DNA of 64,000 nucleotides from Pyrus communis (GCF_963583255.1 NC_084815.1:744001-808000); one strand, 5' to 3'; shown: positions 1 through 12,000, counted from the stretch's first letter. Program-made: numbers and translations. The notes: generated from the letters alone by a model not told the origin.

Positions 1-691
1 GCCTCTTTGGTTTTTTCTTCGGTTCCTTCTGCATCAAGTGCTCCTATTTTTCAGACTTTAGGCGTTTCTCCTTTGTTGTCTACTGCCATGTGTTTCATTC
101 CTGTTGTATGGAAACCTCCTATGGTGGGGTGGATCAATGTAAATGCTGATAGGTCATTCAAGTCTACAGGCCGTACAGGTTATGGTGGTGTATTTCGGGA
201 TTCTCAAGGTATTGCTTTGGGTGCTTTTGCGTTGTCCACGAATTTTTGTAGTTCGATTGCAGCTGAGATTCTTGCTGTAATTAAGGCTATTCGAGTTGCC
301 TGTGTGTGTGAATGGCATCACATTTGGTTGGAGACAGATTCAACTATGGTGATTCACTACTTAAACTCTCCTAGTTCTATTATTCCTTGGTATTTGCGTG
401 TTGATTGGAGCAATTGCTTGTGGCAGATTAGGCATATGCATGTTTTTGTTTCCCATATTTTTCGCGAGGGCAACTGTATAGCCGATGCCTTAGCTAATTT
501 TGGTGCAGATTACGAGTACCAGCTATCATTTCAGATGATTTTTATCATATCTTTTCATTGTAAGTGGGGTTCTCTTATCGTGTTGCTTGCTATGTTATTT
601 TCATCAATGAGGTTTGGCTTTATGTCCTCCTCATTTGTATTTCTATTTTTGTCTTAATAAGATTATGGGGTTGACTAAAAAAAAAAAAAAA
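1..691 (+). mobile_element. 3' end of an L1-type LINE with RNase H-like domain
   Basis: An open frame from position 7 (or from before the window) to 657 carries an RNase H-like domain of the kind found at the C-terminus of plant L1 LINE polyproteins. The reading contains a GYGGVFRDSQG strand, an AAEILAV helix with the conserved Glu, an LETDST segment with a catalytic Asp, and a C-terminal REGNCIADALANFGAD motif. In the first strand the usual D-G pair reads A-D. The frame ends at 657 and a 15-base poly-A run follows at 677-691, the typical end of a retroposed LINE. The 5' part lies outside the window. An expressed RNase H-like host protein is less likely because of the poly-A tail. Confidence 0.75.
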
Positions 692-1059
692 TTACCGATG
701 GATTTGAGAGCACCTAACAATTTAGGACTCATTCGGAATTAAAATGATTGAAAGCAGTTTAACAAAAATAAAAAAATAAAAAAAAGATTTTGAGCTCTAA
801 AAATATTTGAAGTATTTCTACGAAAAACACATAATAAGTGCCTCATGCAAAAAGGCACGAATTATGTGCCTTTTTTTTTATGAAAACTTTAAGTACTTCT
901 ATGGAATTCACTAGTATTTTTTAGTAAGAAATTGATTTCAAAATTATTTTCATCAAAAATATTTTGCCCTTAATGTAATTAGACAAGGAAAGTTTATAGA
1001 GAGTCTTCGTAGCATTTCTTTTCCCCAAAAAAATTAGTCATGATTTTCTAGATCAAGTA
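692..1059. other. Spacer, no gene seen
   Basis: AT-rich sequence with no coding frame or recognisable RNA gene. It lies between the LINE poly-A tail and the first MITE. Confidence 0.5.
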
Positions 1060-1068
1060 ATTATTAAT

Positions 1069-1290
1069 GAATAAGGATACTCTCCGGATCCTCTTTGTGA
1101 GATCTCAGAGATCCTCTAATCACATCCATTTATCGTATATTGTGGGGTCAAAAATCATTGTAAATCTTTTTATTTAAAATTAAATATAAACAGTACCTGA
1201 TGAAAACTGACTGCACGATGTACAATGAACGGATGTGATTAGAGGATTCCCGAAATCCTCACAAAGAGGATCTGGAGAGGATCCTCATTC
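1069..1290. mobile_element. MITE family A, copy 1 (Mutator-like, 9-bp TSD)
   Basis: A 222-bp non-coding palindromic element. Its ends are inverted repeats that begin GAATAAGGAT on the left and GAATGAGGAT when the right end is read in reverse. The arms contain GGATCCTCTTTGTGAG and its inverse. The perfect 9-bp direct repeat ATTATTAAT flanks it at 1060-1068 and 1291-1299, the duplication length expected of Mutator-like elements. A second full copy lies at 7197-7417 and a decayed one near 30775. Confidence 0.85.
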
Positions 1291-1408
1291 ATTATTAATC
1301 ACAAGCTAGGCACGTGGCAAAGAAGAGTAAGGCCAAGTGTCTAAACTCGGAACCCTAGTCATATCAAACCATGCAAACAGATTCGCAAATCACCCCGTCC
1401 CAAATGAT

Positions 1409-1570
1409 GAGAAATTTTTCATTGTGACGAGAATACGGTGGTACATCACGTGTTTTTATGTAAATGACGGGAAATTTTATTTTTTAAGTTATTAACTTTT
1501 TAACACACAAATCCCACCACTTGTATAATGATACGTGGTGTATCACCTAATGTACGGTCACACAAACAAA
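1409..1570. mobile_element. MITE family B, copy 1
   Basis: A non-coding element of about 160 bp with terminal inverted repeats: GAGAAATTTTTCATTGTGA at the left and a matching GGTCACA segment at the right. The interior holds ACATCACGTGTTTTTATG. The same structure recurs at 15886-16058 and 52471-52628. I could not fix its target duplication here. Confidence 0.7.
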
Positions 1571-1745
1571 AACATGAGAAAAGTAGCCAAAAATACAAAA
1601 CAAAAACAGAAAACTGCATTCTGCATTCTGCATAGGCAGTTTATTATATTTAATTAATCTTGTGTTAGTTCCATTTTCTATGCTAACATATTTATCTGTA
1701 AGCATCATCGTTTAATTTATTTTTTATAAAAAAATACTCCAATTT
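1571..1745. other. Spacer, nothing recognised
   Basis: Short AT-rich stretch between a MITE and a tandem duplication, with no coding signal. Confidence 0.4.
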
Positions 1746-2163
1746 TGATATTCAGTTCAAAATGATAGTATTTAATTTATTTTGAACAGTAAAGTAAAAG
1801 TACAAAATATAGAAGGAAAATAGATCTATCACATACCCTATATTCTTGCCTTCTTTACACCACTTTTCACATTTGATTTGTCCAAATAAGAACATCCATA
1901 AACTATTCATACCAAAAGGGTATAATTTCGTTGGGAAATCCCAAAAACACAAGTAGAAATCTTATTTTGATCTTCAACTCAAAATGACAGTATTTAATTT
2001 ATATTGAAGGAAAATACATCAATCACATACCCTATATTCTTGCCTTCTTTACACCACTTTTCACATTTGATTTGTCCAAATAAGAACATCCATAAACTAT
2101 TCATACCAAAAGGGTTTAATTTCGTTGGGAAATCCCAAAAACACAAGTAGAGATCTTATTTCC
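1746..2163. repeat. Tandem duplication, period about 194 bp
   Basis: Two near-identical copies lie head to tail. The segment ACATACCCTATATTCTTGCC begins at 1831 and again at 2025, and the similarity runs through AACACAAGTAGA(A/G)ATCTTATTT at the end of each copy. The first copy has a few extra bases near 1785-1810. A short minus-strand frame in copy 1 (1752-1952) is not preserved as a gene in copy 2, so I do not call a CDS. Confidence 0.85.
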
Positions 2164-2980
2164 TAAATTTGAAACGCTAGCCATTTCTTAACATATGGCT
2201 GGTTTAATATATTGAATTAGATAACTTTTATATTCAAAGACTATTGAATTGGATAACTTTCGGGTTTTGCCCTCCTCTGTACCAAAAAAAAGAATTGGAT
2301 AACTTTCACCTCTTTTATTTTTTTTCATGTCTATATACACTCATAAACATATTTATGGTGTGTCGTTCTTATTAATTGTTTTTCGAAATTTAAACTCATT
2401 TATCATTTTCGTGTCTAGTTAACAGGTTATGTAAGAAATTAACATGCATAATACCTAGACATGGCAAAAATGTTGTCTTACCTTAACAGATTTTTAATGT
2501 CTAGACATGACCTGACAACCCAATAACCACCCACTCGTTGAGATGTCCCCAAATTTTTCATTTTCTCATGTTGTTTTGTATCGATTTCATGCAAAAAATT
2601 GTCAAGCCTACCTTAATATATTTGAAATTGGGAAGAAATATCCATTCCAAAATAATCAAACACGACCCGTTTCAAACGAGTGTGGTTTGGATCCTCTACT
2701 TATTGGGTCGAGCTTGACCCAAAGAGCAACTCTTCTTGAACCGAAGCATGTAAACCTCACCCATCTACCACCTCAAGCCCAAAGAAAACTATTCGACGAC
2801 ACTAACAAACCAACAACCTGAAGAGAGTTTCACAACACAGTTCGTCGTCGTCGTCGATTACACCGAAGTTTCTTCTTCTCACTCATTTAATTGTTACAAA
2901 TTATTTTATTCTCTTCAGTCTTTCTCTCCCTGTAATTTCTATATGTGAAAGTTGATATCAAAGATTTCAAATTTGATCAA
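2164..2980. other. Spacer and presumed 5' flank of the DnaJ-like locus
   Basis: AT-rich with no homology I recognise. An open frame at 2543-2821 has no domain and no codon signature, so it is not called. The last 150 bases are pyrimidine-rich and could be the 5' UTR of the next locus. Confidence 0.4.
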
Positions 2981-4606
2981 ATGGGGTCTGCTTCTGCTGC
3001 TGCAAATACGGCGTCTTTGATTACTGTCGTCCCTGTTTCTTCGACAAAGTTGGATATCCATGACAATTTTCATATGGGTTTCATCTCAGACGTGGTGGGT
3101 CGATCGCCAAATTTACTGCCGCCATCTCTCCCAACGGCTCTGTTTCTCCTTCTTCTTCACATGGGGTAGGCCTCTGTTTCTTCACCTCTCTCTCTTTTCC
3201 TGCGTATTATTTTATTTTTGTCGTGGAATTTATATCTTGAGCTGTTTATTTATGTTTAATTTGCTTTTACCTTTTAGTTTGATGCGCTGATTCTGTATCA
3301 ATTTTTGTATTTGTATTTGTGAGTTGGGAATTTTTTTAGTAAATAACCTCTGATGTTGGTTGAATTTTACTATTGATAAATGTGGTTCCACCAAATGACA
3401 CTTACAAATTGTTGTTGATGGGAATGATGCTTCTTCAATTGTTACTTATCTTTTTTGCCTATTTGCTGCTAATGATTTGTAGCAAGTGTTGATTTTTAAC
3501 TGTTTCTAATTGGTAATGGATTAAGGGAAGTTCATTTACTAATAGAGGCGCATGTTTTCATAAGTTTGATTCATAACCTCGTCGAGCATTTGGAGCTCGC
3601 TTTGACTGAGGTTTTTCGATTTGATTTGATGGCGTATAAGCTTTTCTCAGTTTTTCGGTCATTTTTAGAGTGTGACCAAGATTATCTCTGTGAGGAATGT
3701 TGAGGTTAGGGATTGGAAGTAAAGGAAAAGGAATGTTGAGGTTAGGGGTTGGAAGTAAATGAAAAGGGTTGTCTTTTTATCAAAAGCTGAGGCCAAGATT
3801 ATCTTTTGAGAAAACTTCGAGGCCTTACCTAGATAGCAAGTCTCCCTTAAGTTCCAATTGAATGTTGTTTAAAACTGTTGAAATTATACTGCCTTAATTG
3901 AAAGGAGGCCTTACCTAGGATAATATCTAGCTCATTCGGGGGTCTTTTTTGGTTCTTTAACTACATGAAATGTGCAATGAGATGAATTCTTATCTTGAAT
4001 GAGTAAATGTGAGAATGTCGTGTGATTGACGGAAAATGATGAAATAAGATAATGAATTCCGAAGGGAAATGAAAATTTTCAATGAGTTAGATAGGTCTGT
4101 ATCTTATTCAGCGTTTATTTGATGTTGTAGGCTGGGTGCTCAGCTGGAGATGCGGATAAACAAAGAAGTATGTCTTGAATCTCTGTTTTGTTATGATAAG
4201 CTGTACCGGAAGGGAGAATTGAGAAGCCTATTAATTGGGATATCTTGACTGAGAAAATCATTGGAAACAATCCTCGATGCTTTGACTGTGAAGCTAAAGG
4301 CGTAGTCCTTTGCACCACTTGTTCTGGTTCAGGCCTGTACGTTGATTCAATACTGGAGAGACAGTATTATTGTCAAAGTTCGCTGCCTCGGTAATTAGCT
4401 CCTCTTCTCATAACTGAGCACATTTGTTGATTTGAAAAAGAAAACGATATTTGCACTTGATTGTCAAATATTAAAGTTTTATAGTGTTCATTTGAGTATG
4501 TATGGCCAATGAGAATATGCTAACGCGATAGTTGCTCCATGTAGGTTACGGGGGAAGTGGCAACATTATGTGTTCAGAATGTGGTGGCCGCGGGCATCTA
4601 GGATGA
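2981..4606 (+). pseudogene. DnaJ-type Cys-rich (CXXCXGXG) domain protein, apparently broken
   Basis: A multi-exon locus related to plant plastid BSD2-like zinc-finger proteins, which have four CXXCXGXG repeats and no J domain. The likely start is the ATG at 2981, which opens a Ser/Ala-rich transit-peptide-like N-terminus. The frame stops at 3169 unless shifted near 3110. A short exon may begin at 4131. The zinc domain lies on 4202-4391 and 4545-4606. The repeats read CFDCEAKG, CTTCSGSG, CLGYGGSG and CSECGGRG, so the second Cys of repeat three is Tyr. A frameshift falls between the second and third repeats (about 4355), just before a good donor (CTCG/GTAATT, 4391). The acceptor is GTAG/GTTACG at 4545 and a TGA ends the frame at 4604-4606. 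Two frameshifts plus a lost zinc ligand argue for a pseudogene; sequence errors could explain the frameshifts. Family assignment is firm, loss of function fairly likely. Confidence 0.65.
3695..3768. repeat. Short tandem duplication, period about 36 bp
   Basis: GAATGTTGAGGTTAGG begins at 3695 and again at 3731, each followed by GGTTGGAAGTAAA-like sequence with small differences. It lies in what would be the first intron of the DnaJ-like locus. Confidence 0.7.
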
Positions 4607-4929
4607 CCATACCGGTTCGCTTATCTTCCGTGAATTTGCTGTATGTGCAAGTAACTTGTATTATAGCCATGACGCTTTCTCGAATGATTTGTGGCTGATT
4701 CCACGATGAGTTTACGTTAAGTGTAACAGTAATGCATCTGATTCATTTACTCCTCGAAATGGTGTTCTTCCGGAGATTTATGTGCCCTTTATCGTGTTGA
4801 ATGTTCAGAACTACATATCATTTACAGAAAACTGTATTTTGTTACTAGTCGACTAGAAAACTGGATGCAGAGGATCCTGCTCGACCGCTCCTGCAATAGG
4901 CTTGATCACTTGTTGATAGCTTGCGGTTC

Positions 4930-6310
4930 TTATGCTTGGAATCTCTGGAGCTCTTCAATACGAGCAGGTATGGTCGAATCAAATCTAACGCTCTGTGGAT
5001 CCTCTGAATACGCCACGTAGTAAGACGAAACACATGCTTGCGGCCATGCCATAGCAACCCGACACTGAATCACATACATCAAAGCCAAAGTTAGAACACA
5101 TTAGTGTTTTGACATTGCCAAGTTTACTGAGGAAGGATAATTACAGCTGAGTTTTTACCATGAAATATCCGATGAAGAATGCGTATATCGAAACTTCTGT
5201 AGCATAGCTTTTGTGAATTATAAGAGCCCAGGTCCCGCTCACTAGGCTGCAGATTGCACCTACTGCCACCCCAGAAAGAAAACAGAACGATCCGGTGAGA
5301 TCCGAGTCGATTAATTCTTTCAGTCCTTCGTTCTCGAACTTCTCCCAAGTATCTGATGATGCCTGCACAAACCCCTTATTATACGCTCCTACGTGCACAA
5401 AACCCCAGCGATTCCCGTACATCACCAGCGTCGAAGCCATTCCTGAATAGCAGTTGGCACACGAAAACAGAAACTCGTCGGTGTCCCCTGCAATCAGTTT
5501 CATGGCTCGGGCTGAGCCACGAACAACCCCAAGAACCGGAACCAAGATGGAGCCGATGCAAATACTCCCAGTAAAGTGCTTAATGGTGTCGCGGGAAGCC
5601 TCACGTGTGTCAATCTCTATTCCAAATGCGAAGTTCATATACTTGATTCGTGAGATGGTAACTAGCAGCGTGTTCTTGATTACCTGCATCGTCCATGCCA
5701 TGCTTAGCAATATTACTGCGATGAACAGGGCCTTCCAACTACTTCTGATGGCAGTGGCTCTTCCAATGCCGGCAACCAAGAGACACAAGTAAAGAATGCT
5801 GACGAAAATTGATTGAATGACTAGTATTGTAGTTTTCGGAGGAGGAAAAGCAGTGGAAACTGATAAAACTCGAATGGCGTAGTTAAAACGGGGACTGACC
5901 CAACAGCCATACAGAGACTGAATGAGGGCACAAACGATGGCAATCACACCCGCTGCCAAACTTACACGAGAACTTATGTATATAAGTAGTACACCAACTG
6001 CGCATGTTAGCAGAGGGCTGAGCGAGAAGGCTACCTGGATGGCTTTTGAAGGGCTTGAGCTAGTGATCCACTGCCATATGAAAGCAACAGTTGCAGAACA
6101 CCCAATTGCAGTGAGCAATGGAGGGTAATACTCGAGGGGTCGGAAATGGCGAGTGCGAGTGGTGAAGATAAGGCCATAGAGCGTAAGGAAGATTACGAAG
6201 ATGGTGATGAAAATCAAGTGCAAGTAAAAAAGAAGTTTAAAGAACCTCCTGAGGAATTGTCCTGCCGTGGTTGTTTCGGTTGGAATGTCGATAGGTTCTT
6301 GCGTCTGCAT
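4930..6310 (-). CDS. Choline transporter-like (CTL/SLC44 family) membrane protein
   Basis: Two exons on the minus strand, 6310-5159 and 5064-4930, encode 428 residues. The 94-bp intron (5065-5158) has GT-AG ends and phase 0. The C-terminal third has the family core, including SCANCYSGMASTLVMYGNRWGF-type sequence and, across the junction, IGYFM then CRVAMAWPQACVSSYY. It has about nine to ten hydrophobic segments, as in the plant plasma-membrane choline transporter family. These are thought to move choline or related cations, or to affect membrane traffic; the substrate here is inferred. The start is the ATG at 6308-6310 (MQTQEP). The frame extends upstream only through a TTG, and the duplicated 5' fragment at 6767 preserves the same MQTQE start. 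No damage is seen. The 3' end faces the DnaJ-like locus, about 320 bp away. Confidence 0.88.
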
Positions 6311-6709
6311 CCACAGAAAACGAACTGGATATATCAATGAACAAGAAGATCAACGAAAACCGACAAAATCTATATTACAGAGAAAGATGCAGTGAGAAAG
6401 AAGAAAAATTGGTGACAGAGATGAAAGCCAGAGAAAGAAACAAGAATTGGGTTAGAGAGAGAACCTTGATTTGGTTTACGGATGAAGGTCTGACTTGAAC
6501 TTGCATGTGGATGTTCGTGGTGGTCTCTAAACTTGCCATAACTCGATGCACGTATGCCTTAATCGCGTCGAAATTCCGAATTCAACTGTCCTTTCTCTTA
6601 CAGAAATTCTGGGATGGTTTCTACCACTTCCTTTGCCTCCAAGTTTCAACAAAATCAGACGCACCAAAATTCCCGGCCTTCGAATTAAACTAATCCTAGG
6701 TTGTGTTCA

Positions 6710-6881
6710 CAGAAATTCTCCGGCCGTGGTTGTTTCAGTTGGATTGTTGCTAAGTTCTTGCGTCTGCATCCACAGAAACCGAACCGGATATATCAAGACC
6801 AACGAAGACAGACGAAAATGATATCGGAAAGAGGTCAACTGCAAGGACTCTGTTTTTTCCTCTAATTATCTGAAGGGGGGG

Positions 6882-6930
<49 letters not shown>

Positions 6931-7060
6931 AGTACTTATGTATTTCAATGGCTCCCAATTCGACTGTCGCTTTCTTTATGTAGAAATCTATGATTTCCTT
7001 CGCTTTGTTTGCCTCCAAGATTCAACAAATCATCAAATGAATGGAAATTTCTGAGATTCG
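6710..7060 (-). pseudogene. Decayed tandem copy of the transporter 5' end
   Basis: Sequence at 6711-6819 repeats the start region of the neighbouring transporter gene (about 6260-6380): 5' UTR, ATG (6767-6769), and codons for MQTQE, TETTTAG and EFL, then a TGA after about 20 codons. Farther out, 6945-7040 repeats 6580-6660 (shared GCCTCCAAG.TTCAACAAA). So roughly 350-450 bp containing the promoter, 5' UTR and first codons of the transporter were tandemly duplicated and the outer copy decayed. No transporter body follows. Confidence 0.7.
6875..6926. repeat. G-run plus (GA)n microsatellite
   Basis: Ten G residues followed by about 21 GA dinucleotides. It lies inside the duplicated transporter 5' segment and is likely polymorphic in length. 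Confidence 0.95.
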
Positions 7061-7187
7061 ATTTAAAAAGACGACTGACCGAGTCTTACACTACGACATT
7101 TTTTCTTGAGTTCAGATTAACTTGTTGGTTACGTACTGTCACTGTTGGCATCATGTGCTGGTTAGCTGCCACGTGGGCATTTATGTT

Positions 7188-7426
7188 TTGCTAATTGAGT
7201 GAGGATCCTCGCCTGATACTTTTTGTGAGGATCCCGAGAATCCTCCAATCACATTCGTTAATCGTATATCGTGCGGTTAATTTTCGTCAGGTACTGTTTA
7301 TATTCAATTTTAAATAAAATATTTACAATAATTTCTGATCGCACAATGTACGATGAATATATGTGATTGGAGGATCCCGAAATCCTCACAAAGAGGATCC
7401 GGCGAGGACCCTCACTATTGCTAATT
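7188..7426. mobile_element. MITE family A, copy 2 with perfect 9-bp TSD
   Basis: The element is 7197-7417 (221 bp), flanked by the 9-bp direct repeat TTGCTAATT at 7188-7196 and 7418-7426. The terminal inverted repeats start AGTGAGGATCC and AGTGAGGGTCC. Arm and interior sequences match the copy at 1069-1290. Length, TSD size and absence of coding mark it as a non-autonomous Mutator-like element. Confidence 0.88.
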
Positions 7427-9006
7427 AGGGTTATTAAGTAGGTCAGCAATAGTGACGTGCTGCGCAAGAATTAAAACAACTTCTGGCTGGCCCTGTGTTT
7501 TCTCTCGTGAAGGAGTTGGGCTACGTTTTTTTTGTTCCGGACGGATTTTCTATCTCTTTTTCTTTTGGGGAAAAAAAAGTTGTTTATTCTGTTAAAAAGA
7601 GAGAGAGAATTGTTTGGTTCAGCTGCTAACTGATTTGTAACCACTTTGGGGGCAAACATAATTACAGGGTTGCCCTTCAACAGTATTTGGGGGCAGTTCA
7701 ATTTTAAGGTGCCAACTACAACTACTTGCCAAGAAATGCTATGGTGAAGTTGAGCTACTATATATTTTGTTGGTACATGGTTTTGGCCTTATTTTTGGGC
7801 CCCATTTTGGGCCTAATATAAAAATATGTAAAAAAGAAAAAATTTGAAAAAAGAAAACACTAAAGGAGGTTGAGTCCAAGTTTTGTTCTTTCAAAGGGCA
7901 CCCTTAAAGGCTCTCATGATGAAAACCGAAGAAACAACTAAATGTGGATTACCCCAAATTCATGTGAACTATAAGTTGTTGTGTGTTTGTGTGGTTTCAC
8001 TAGCCTCTATCTCGTTGGTCCATAATTTGGCATAAACAATAGGATAGAGGGAATTAGAAATGTCCGTCATGAGCATTTGCAAAGGCATGTGCAATGAATT
8101 TGTAAATGATTGACGTCAAGTAGTCATTTGCCAAATTTTCTCACTTGTTTTGTATTAATGTTTATGAAATGCATTTCTAATTTCTCATATATAATAGTGT
8201 GTAGTTCATCCCCATTAACTTGGCCTCAAATTCAATTATTATTATTTATTTTTTTAGAAAACCTTGATGGAAAGAGAGAAGTTTTATTGATATAAAAAAA
8301 AATAGTATACCTAGTCAAGGGGGACATAAATCTAACCCCTCATAATACAAGAAAAAAGGAATAAAAATACATGAAAAGAAAGGGTGACATAAACCTTACC
8401 CTTGTAGAAACAAAAGCAACAAAGATACAAGAAAAAGAGGGGAGGAGGACATGAAACCTAATCCCTCTAAATCTGAACCTAAAGGTCTAAATCTGCAAAA
8501 TAGAACAAGGAAAAATTCAATCACTTGAAACTTGGAAATCTCTCACCAAAACATAACGTAAATATTATGAGTTACACAGTCAAACAAAACACATTTGTCA
8601 AACTTTTAGTGCTTTATCGAAAACAATAGCACAAATATATTGACTACACTATTAATATAATGTTCTGTTCTAATAATACAATGTTACGTGAAAACAAAAC
8701 TTACATATATCATTGTATCATACCCACATAACACCATGATAATGGTGTACTCATGTCATAAATATCTTCATTTCATTAAGTTCTTGTCATTGCTAAAAAA
8801 CTAAGCAATTAACCAACGCATCACCAGAAAACTAATTAAAACCTTAACGATCTCCCCCACCCAACAAGAAGTATACAGTGACTGACACATCTAAATCGCC
8901 TTCACTTTAAAGCAAGGAACCCAAACTTCACTTCCAACACATTTCCTAATCTCTCCTTCATTGGCTTTACAATTAGAACTCTCTCTGTCCTTAACCATTT
9001 TAACCA

Positions 9007-9007
<1 letters not shown>
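7427..9007. other. Intergenic region upstream of the GT14 gene
   Basis: No gene is supported. A low-complexity A-rich stretch at 8290-8480 repeats a GGGGACATAAA.CTAA.CCC-like unit three times imperfectly. The last few hundred bases are presumed promoter, but I see no clear TATA box. Confidence 0.4.

Positions 9008-9013
<6 letters not shown>

Positions 9014-9040
<27 letters not shown>
9014..9040. promoter_or_regulatory. (CT)n tract in the presumed 5' UTR of the GT14 gene
   Basis: About 13 CT repeats end 33 bases before the ATG at 9074. Such CT/GA tracts near plant transcription starts are common and can bind GAGA-type (BPC) factors. Any regulatory effect here is inference. Confidence 0.5.
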
Positions 9041-9044
<4 letters not shown>

Positions 9045-9073
9045 ACATTCTTCCATCACCAAAATCTTCAGCA

Positions 9074-12000
9074 ATGGCCATAAAAGTTTATGTAATATCT
9101 TTCCTCCTAACTTCAGTTCTCTTCTCTCTCCTATACATCCCAACTAGGTTAAAAATCCCCATCCACAACTTCAAGCCAGTCATAAACTACTTCAACTTAA
9201 CCACCGTTTCCAGCAACAGCACCACCAAGCCATATCCGGTGACATTTTCCTACCTAATCTCTGCATCCAAAGGCGATTCCATGAAGCTAAAGCGCATGCT
9301 GTATGCCCTATACCATCCTGGAAATTACTATCTAATCCATATGGATTACGCTGCACCAGAAGATGAGCACAGGGACATTGCTGACTTTGTGGCTGGAGAT
9401 CCAGTTTTTGGGCAAGTTGGTAATGTTTGGGTTTTGGGAAAACCTAATTTGGTCACTTACAGGGGACCAACCATGCTTGCCACTACTCTTCATGCATTGT
9501 CTTTGCTCCTGAGGACTTGGGATTGGGATTGGTTTATCAATCTGAGTGCTTCTGATTATCCTTTAATCACTCAAGATGGTATGGTGAGTGCCTTTTTATT
9601 TTTGTTTAATTTTGTTTTTGCTGCAATTAAATCCATTTTTTGTGTTGGGTTTTTCTTACTTAAATTTCTTGCATTCTTACATAATTATTAAAATTTGTTT
9701 TCAGATCTGATACATACTTTTTCTGATTTACCAAGAGATCTCAATTTCATACATCACACTAGTCGCTTGGGTTGGAAGCTGTGAGTCTCTGTTTCTTTTT
9801 TTGTTAATTTATCATTTAGTTCTTGCGTTAATTAAGTTGATTAGAACAGTGCGTTTGCTTTCTCCTCTCCACTCTTCGCTTATTGCTCCTTATATTAAAT
9901 TCGCATTTTAGCCAAAATGTTCTATGAGATTTGCATAACTTCTCATTTTGGTCCTTGAATTTGTTCACAATCAATCATTTTGATCATTATGTGAAAATTT
10001 TCTATAAAATAAAAATAAAATAACAAAAATACCTTCAATTTTGGCAACCTATTGTTTATTAAATTAAGGATAATTTTATTATTTTGATCCTTACTTAACA
10101 TAATTTTTCATCCAATAACCAAAATGATTGATGGTGGACAATTTTAAAACCACTTCTATTGATTTCAAATCTTAAAAACCAAAATGAAAAGTTATGCAAT
10201 TCTCATAGATTATTTTGATTAAAAAGTCTATTAAATTAGAATATCACTATGATGAAAATAATAATTAGCACCCTCTGTACCCCCATATTGTTAAAACTAA
10301 TTAGTGATTTTGCAGGAATAAGAGAGGGAAGCCAATGGTAATAGACCCAGGACTGTACAGCCTGAATAAATCAGAGTTGTGGTGGGTTATCAAACAAAGG
10401 GCTCTCCCAACTGCTTTCAAGCTTTACACAGGTTCAACCCCAACTCCCCAATTTTTTTCTTATTAAAAAAAGAACTTTAAAGAAAAGCTTCAAGTATTAT
10501 TTACTTTAACGAAAACCATATTTTTACACTAAAAAGTCAATCCTGGTATTATTTACTTTACCCTTTATTTTGTTTTTATCGTTAAAATTCAAGGTTTTCA
10601 AGTCTTTTTCATTAATTTTCCTTATTAAAAATGATTAATTTCATTAATTAAGTTAATAATTATAAATTAGAAAAGAAAATTAGCAAATAGATATATTTTC
10701 TTCTTTTATTTTGGATATTGCTATTGTAGTAGCACGCAAACTTCTAACCAACGAGCAATTTTTCATTGTGCTTAGAATATGGCACCAAACGTCATAATAA
10801 AATTAAAGGAAAATTAACGAAAAGTCTAAAAAAACTTCATTTTTAATGAAAAGCAATTTTTAAAGGTATAGTGAATAATACTGAGAAAATGTATAAATGT
10901 GGTTTTTCGTTAAAAATGAATAGTACCGGAAGTGTTTTATTAAACATCTCTAAAATTAATGGAAGTTTTTTTCAAGTTGTCAATTGTGTAATGGGCTGTG
11001 TCCTGACATGCTAAAAATCTCTTCCGTACAGCACAAGCATCCAAAGATAACACGTCTTGTTGTTGTGATAGTTTACTTTTGTGCTTCTTTTTCATTTTTC
11101 ATTTTTCTTTGTCTGTATGAAATTGGTTCACGCATTCAGTTCTGTCGATAACATTTGTCTTCGTCCCCTGGTTCACATTTTCACATCTACTTGTAAATTA
11201 TAAATCAAATTTTGAACTTGATCAGTACTTATAAGTACTTTTCAAGTTTAGGAAAAAGGAAGTCGACGTGTATAGTTTAGGTGTCAGAATCTTAAAACTA
11301 AATGAGCAAACTAGTCGTACTAATTGAGATTTAATTTCCTTAGCAAAGAAAAAAATTTGATATTTTTCAAGGTAACCATTTATCAAATTTTAATGAACTT
11401 GTTAATTTGTCATTGCTATATATATAAAGAAAGAAGGCAAAAATGATGAAACTTTCATATTACCCAAATTGTCTATTTTTTTTTTCTTTTCAAAAAGATG
11501 GAAAAAAAAAGGTTAAAAAAAGTCCACAACAATTAAGTTCATTATCCTTCAACATATATTTAATAAAAATAATAACAACAAAAATAAGTAAAACTAAAAC
11601 AACGAAATAACAAATAATATATTATTAACCAGAAAAATAAATAATAAAATAAAAAATAGCTAATTGCCACACGCCGACACGCGTAAGCGTGTAAAAAGAG
11701 ACTAGTTATTTTGAAAACCAATGGTGGAAGGGGTGGTGCTACCTCCTACACATCTCTCAACTTTTGTTGTCGAATTGGATGAATTAAAGAAGATCAAAAG
11801 AAAAAAATTAACAAGAATGTGTGTGAGGTAAAAAAAAAAGTGTATATAACACCATCCTTCAACTACTTATCTCAAATCTTTATCGTCCACATAAAATATT
11901 GTTATACAAAAATAAAATAAAAAAACCAGTTAGTCCACTACTTACCAAAAAGTCAACAGAAAAAACAAGGTGGAGAAAAATCCAGTTGGAAACCCAGGAC

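Noticed and set aside
2543..2821. 92-codon open frame upstream of the DnaJ-like locus
   Set aside because: No motif and no start context, and it lies in AT-rich spacer; chance is a sufficient explanation.
6308..6337. Upstream extension of the transporter start to 6337
   Set aside because: The first codon there is TTG, not ATG, and the duplicated copy supports the ATG at 6310.
5356..6340. Plus-strand open frames opposite the transporter
   Set aside because: They are antisense shadows of a well-supported membrane-protein gene.
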